This document shows positions 17,919-18,061 of a stretch of 18,061 nucleotides of DNA, in pieces. The stretch comes from Camillea tinctor. Its lineage: Eukaryota; Ascomycota; Sordariomycetes; Xylariales; Xylariaceae. The stretch's first letter is position 1; every line of letters starts with the position of its first letter. The notes beneath the pieces were generated by a model. That model did no database searches. It saw only the letters and a list, made by a program, of their open reading frames with translations, and was not told the origin of the DNA. The position numbers and the translations under genes were made by a program. Where the stretch lies: NCBI GenBank assembly GCA_022578605.1, contig MU394193.1:1-18061 (forward strand), in the 5' to 3' direction.

Positions 17919-18061
17919 AATATTTACTTTCTTACTTATAACTTTTTTTTAACTTTTATTAAAACTTTTATACTATATAAATTTATAGTATTATAAGCTT
18001 TACTTTTTTTTTTTTGCTTTTAAATTAAGCAACCTTTTTTTTTTAAAAAAAAATAAAATAA
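17919..18061 (+). repeat. 143-nt direct repeat, right copy (truncated by window end)
   Basis: This is the ungapped partner of 14002-14144. C-to-T changes predominate, including a run where CCC became TTT. The match reaches the last base of the window and may continue. Confidence 0.8.

Larger units (their letters stand above)
13930..18061. mobile_element. RIP-degraded, AT-rich repeat block (nested transposable-element remnants)
   Basis: More than 4 kb is almost devoid of G and C and has no credible reading frame. Repeated segments inside it differ nearly only by C-to-T and G-to-A transitions, which is what RIP leaves in ascomycete repeats. Internal structure is listed separately: a pair of about 0.7-kb inverted repeats headed by tRNA-like sequence, a 143-nt direct repeat with constant offset 3917, and a 41-nt direct repeat. 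Between the inverted arms (about 15146-16543) is 1.4 kb of very degraded sequence that may once have encoded a transposase; no motif survives to name it. The block runs off the window's right end. Confidence 0.85.

Overview
The window looks like nuclear DNA of a filamentous ascomycete (Pezizomycotina). Protein genes are split by short introns, mostly 50-73 nt, with GTAAGT/GTACGT-type donors and CTAAC/CTGAC-type branch sites. The right-hand 4 kb is an extremely AT-rich block whose repeat copies differ almost only by C-to-T and G-to-A changes, the signature of repeat-induced point mutation (RIP). I cannot name the species.

Layout, left to right. 1-300: an AT-rich 9-nt minisatellite and probably the end of a decayed transposable element. 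896-3050 (+): a secreted type-B carboxylesterase with a GPI-like tail. 3525-4708 (+): a secreted nucleoside hydrolase with four exons. 5577-5710 (-): a tRNA-Leu(UAA) gene in an AT-rich pocket, interrupted in the D-arm by a 52-nt insert that looks like a spliceosomal intron. 6428-7245 (-): a small six-cysteine, Ser/Thr-rich, GPI-type wall protein. About 7687-8243 (-): a broken, unidentified reading frame. 8717-9733 (+): a BIM1/X325-like membrane-anchored protein. 11283-12750 (+): a secreted DUF1996 protein. 13019-13760 (-): a cytochrome P450 pseudogene. 13930-18061: a RIP-degraded repeat block holding a pair of about 0.7-kb inverted repeats, each headed by a tRNA-like sequence, plus 143-nt and 41-nt direct repeats.

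All five intact protein genes encode secreted, GPI-type or membrane-anchored surface products. They lie beside a RIP-degraded block and two broken genes, as in an accessory or surface-gene compartment of a fungal genome. They share no obvious pathway and are separately promoted.

The most striking observation is the tRNA-Leu(UAA) gene. Removing a GT-AG segment with a perfect TACTAAC box restores a textbook 82-nt class II tRNA. The canonical 37/38 intron position is uninterrupted, and I see no bulge-helix-bulge motif. A spliceosome-type intron in a Pol III tRNA gene would be highly unusual.
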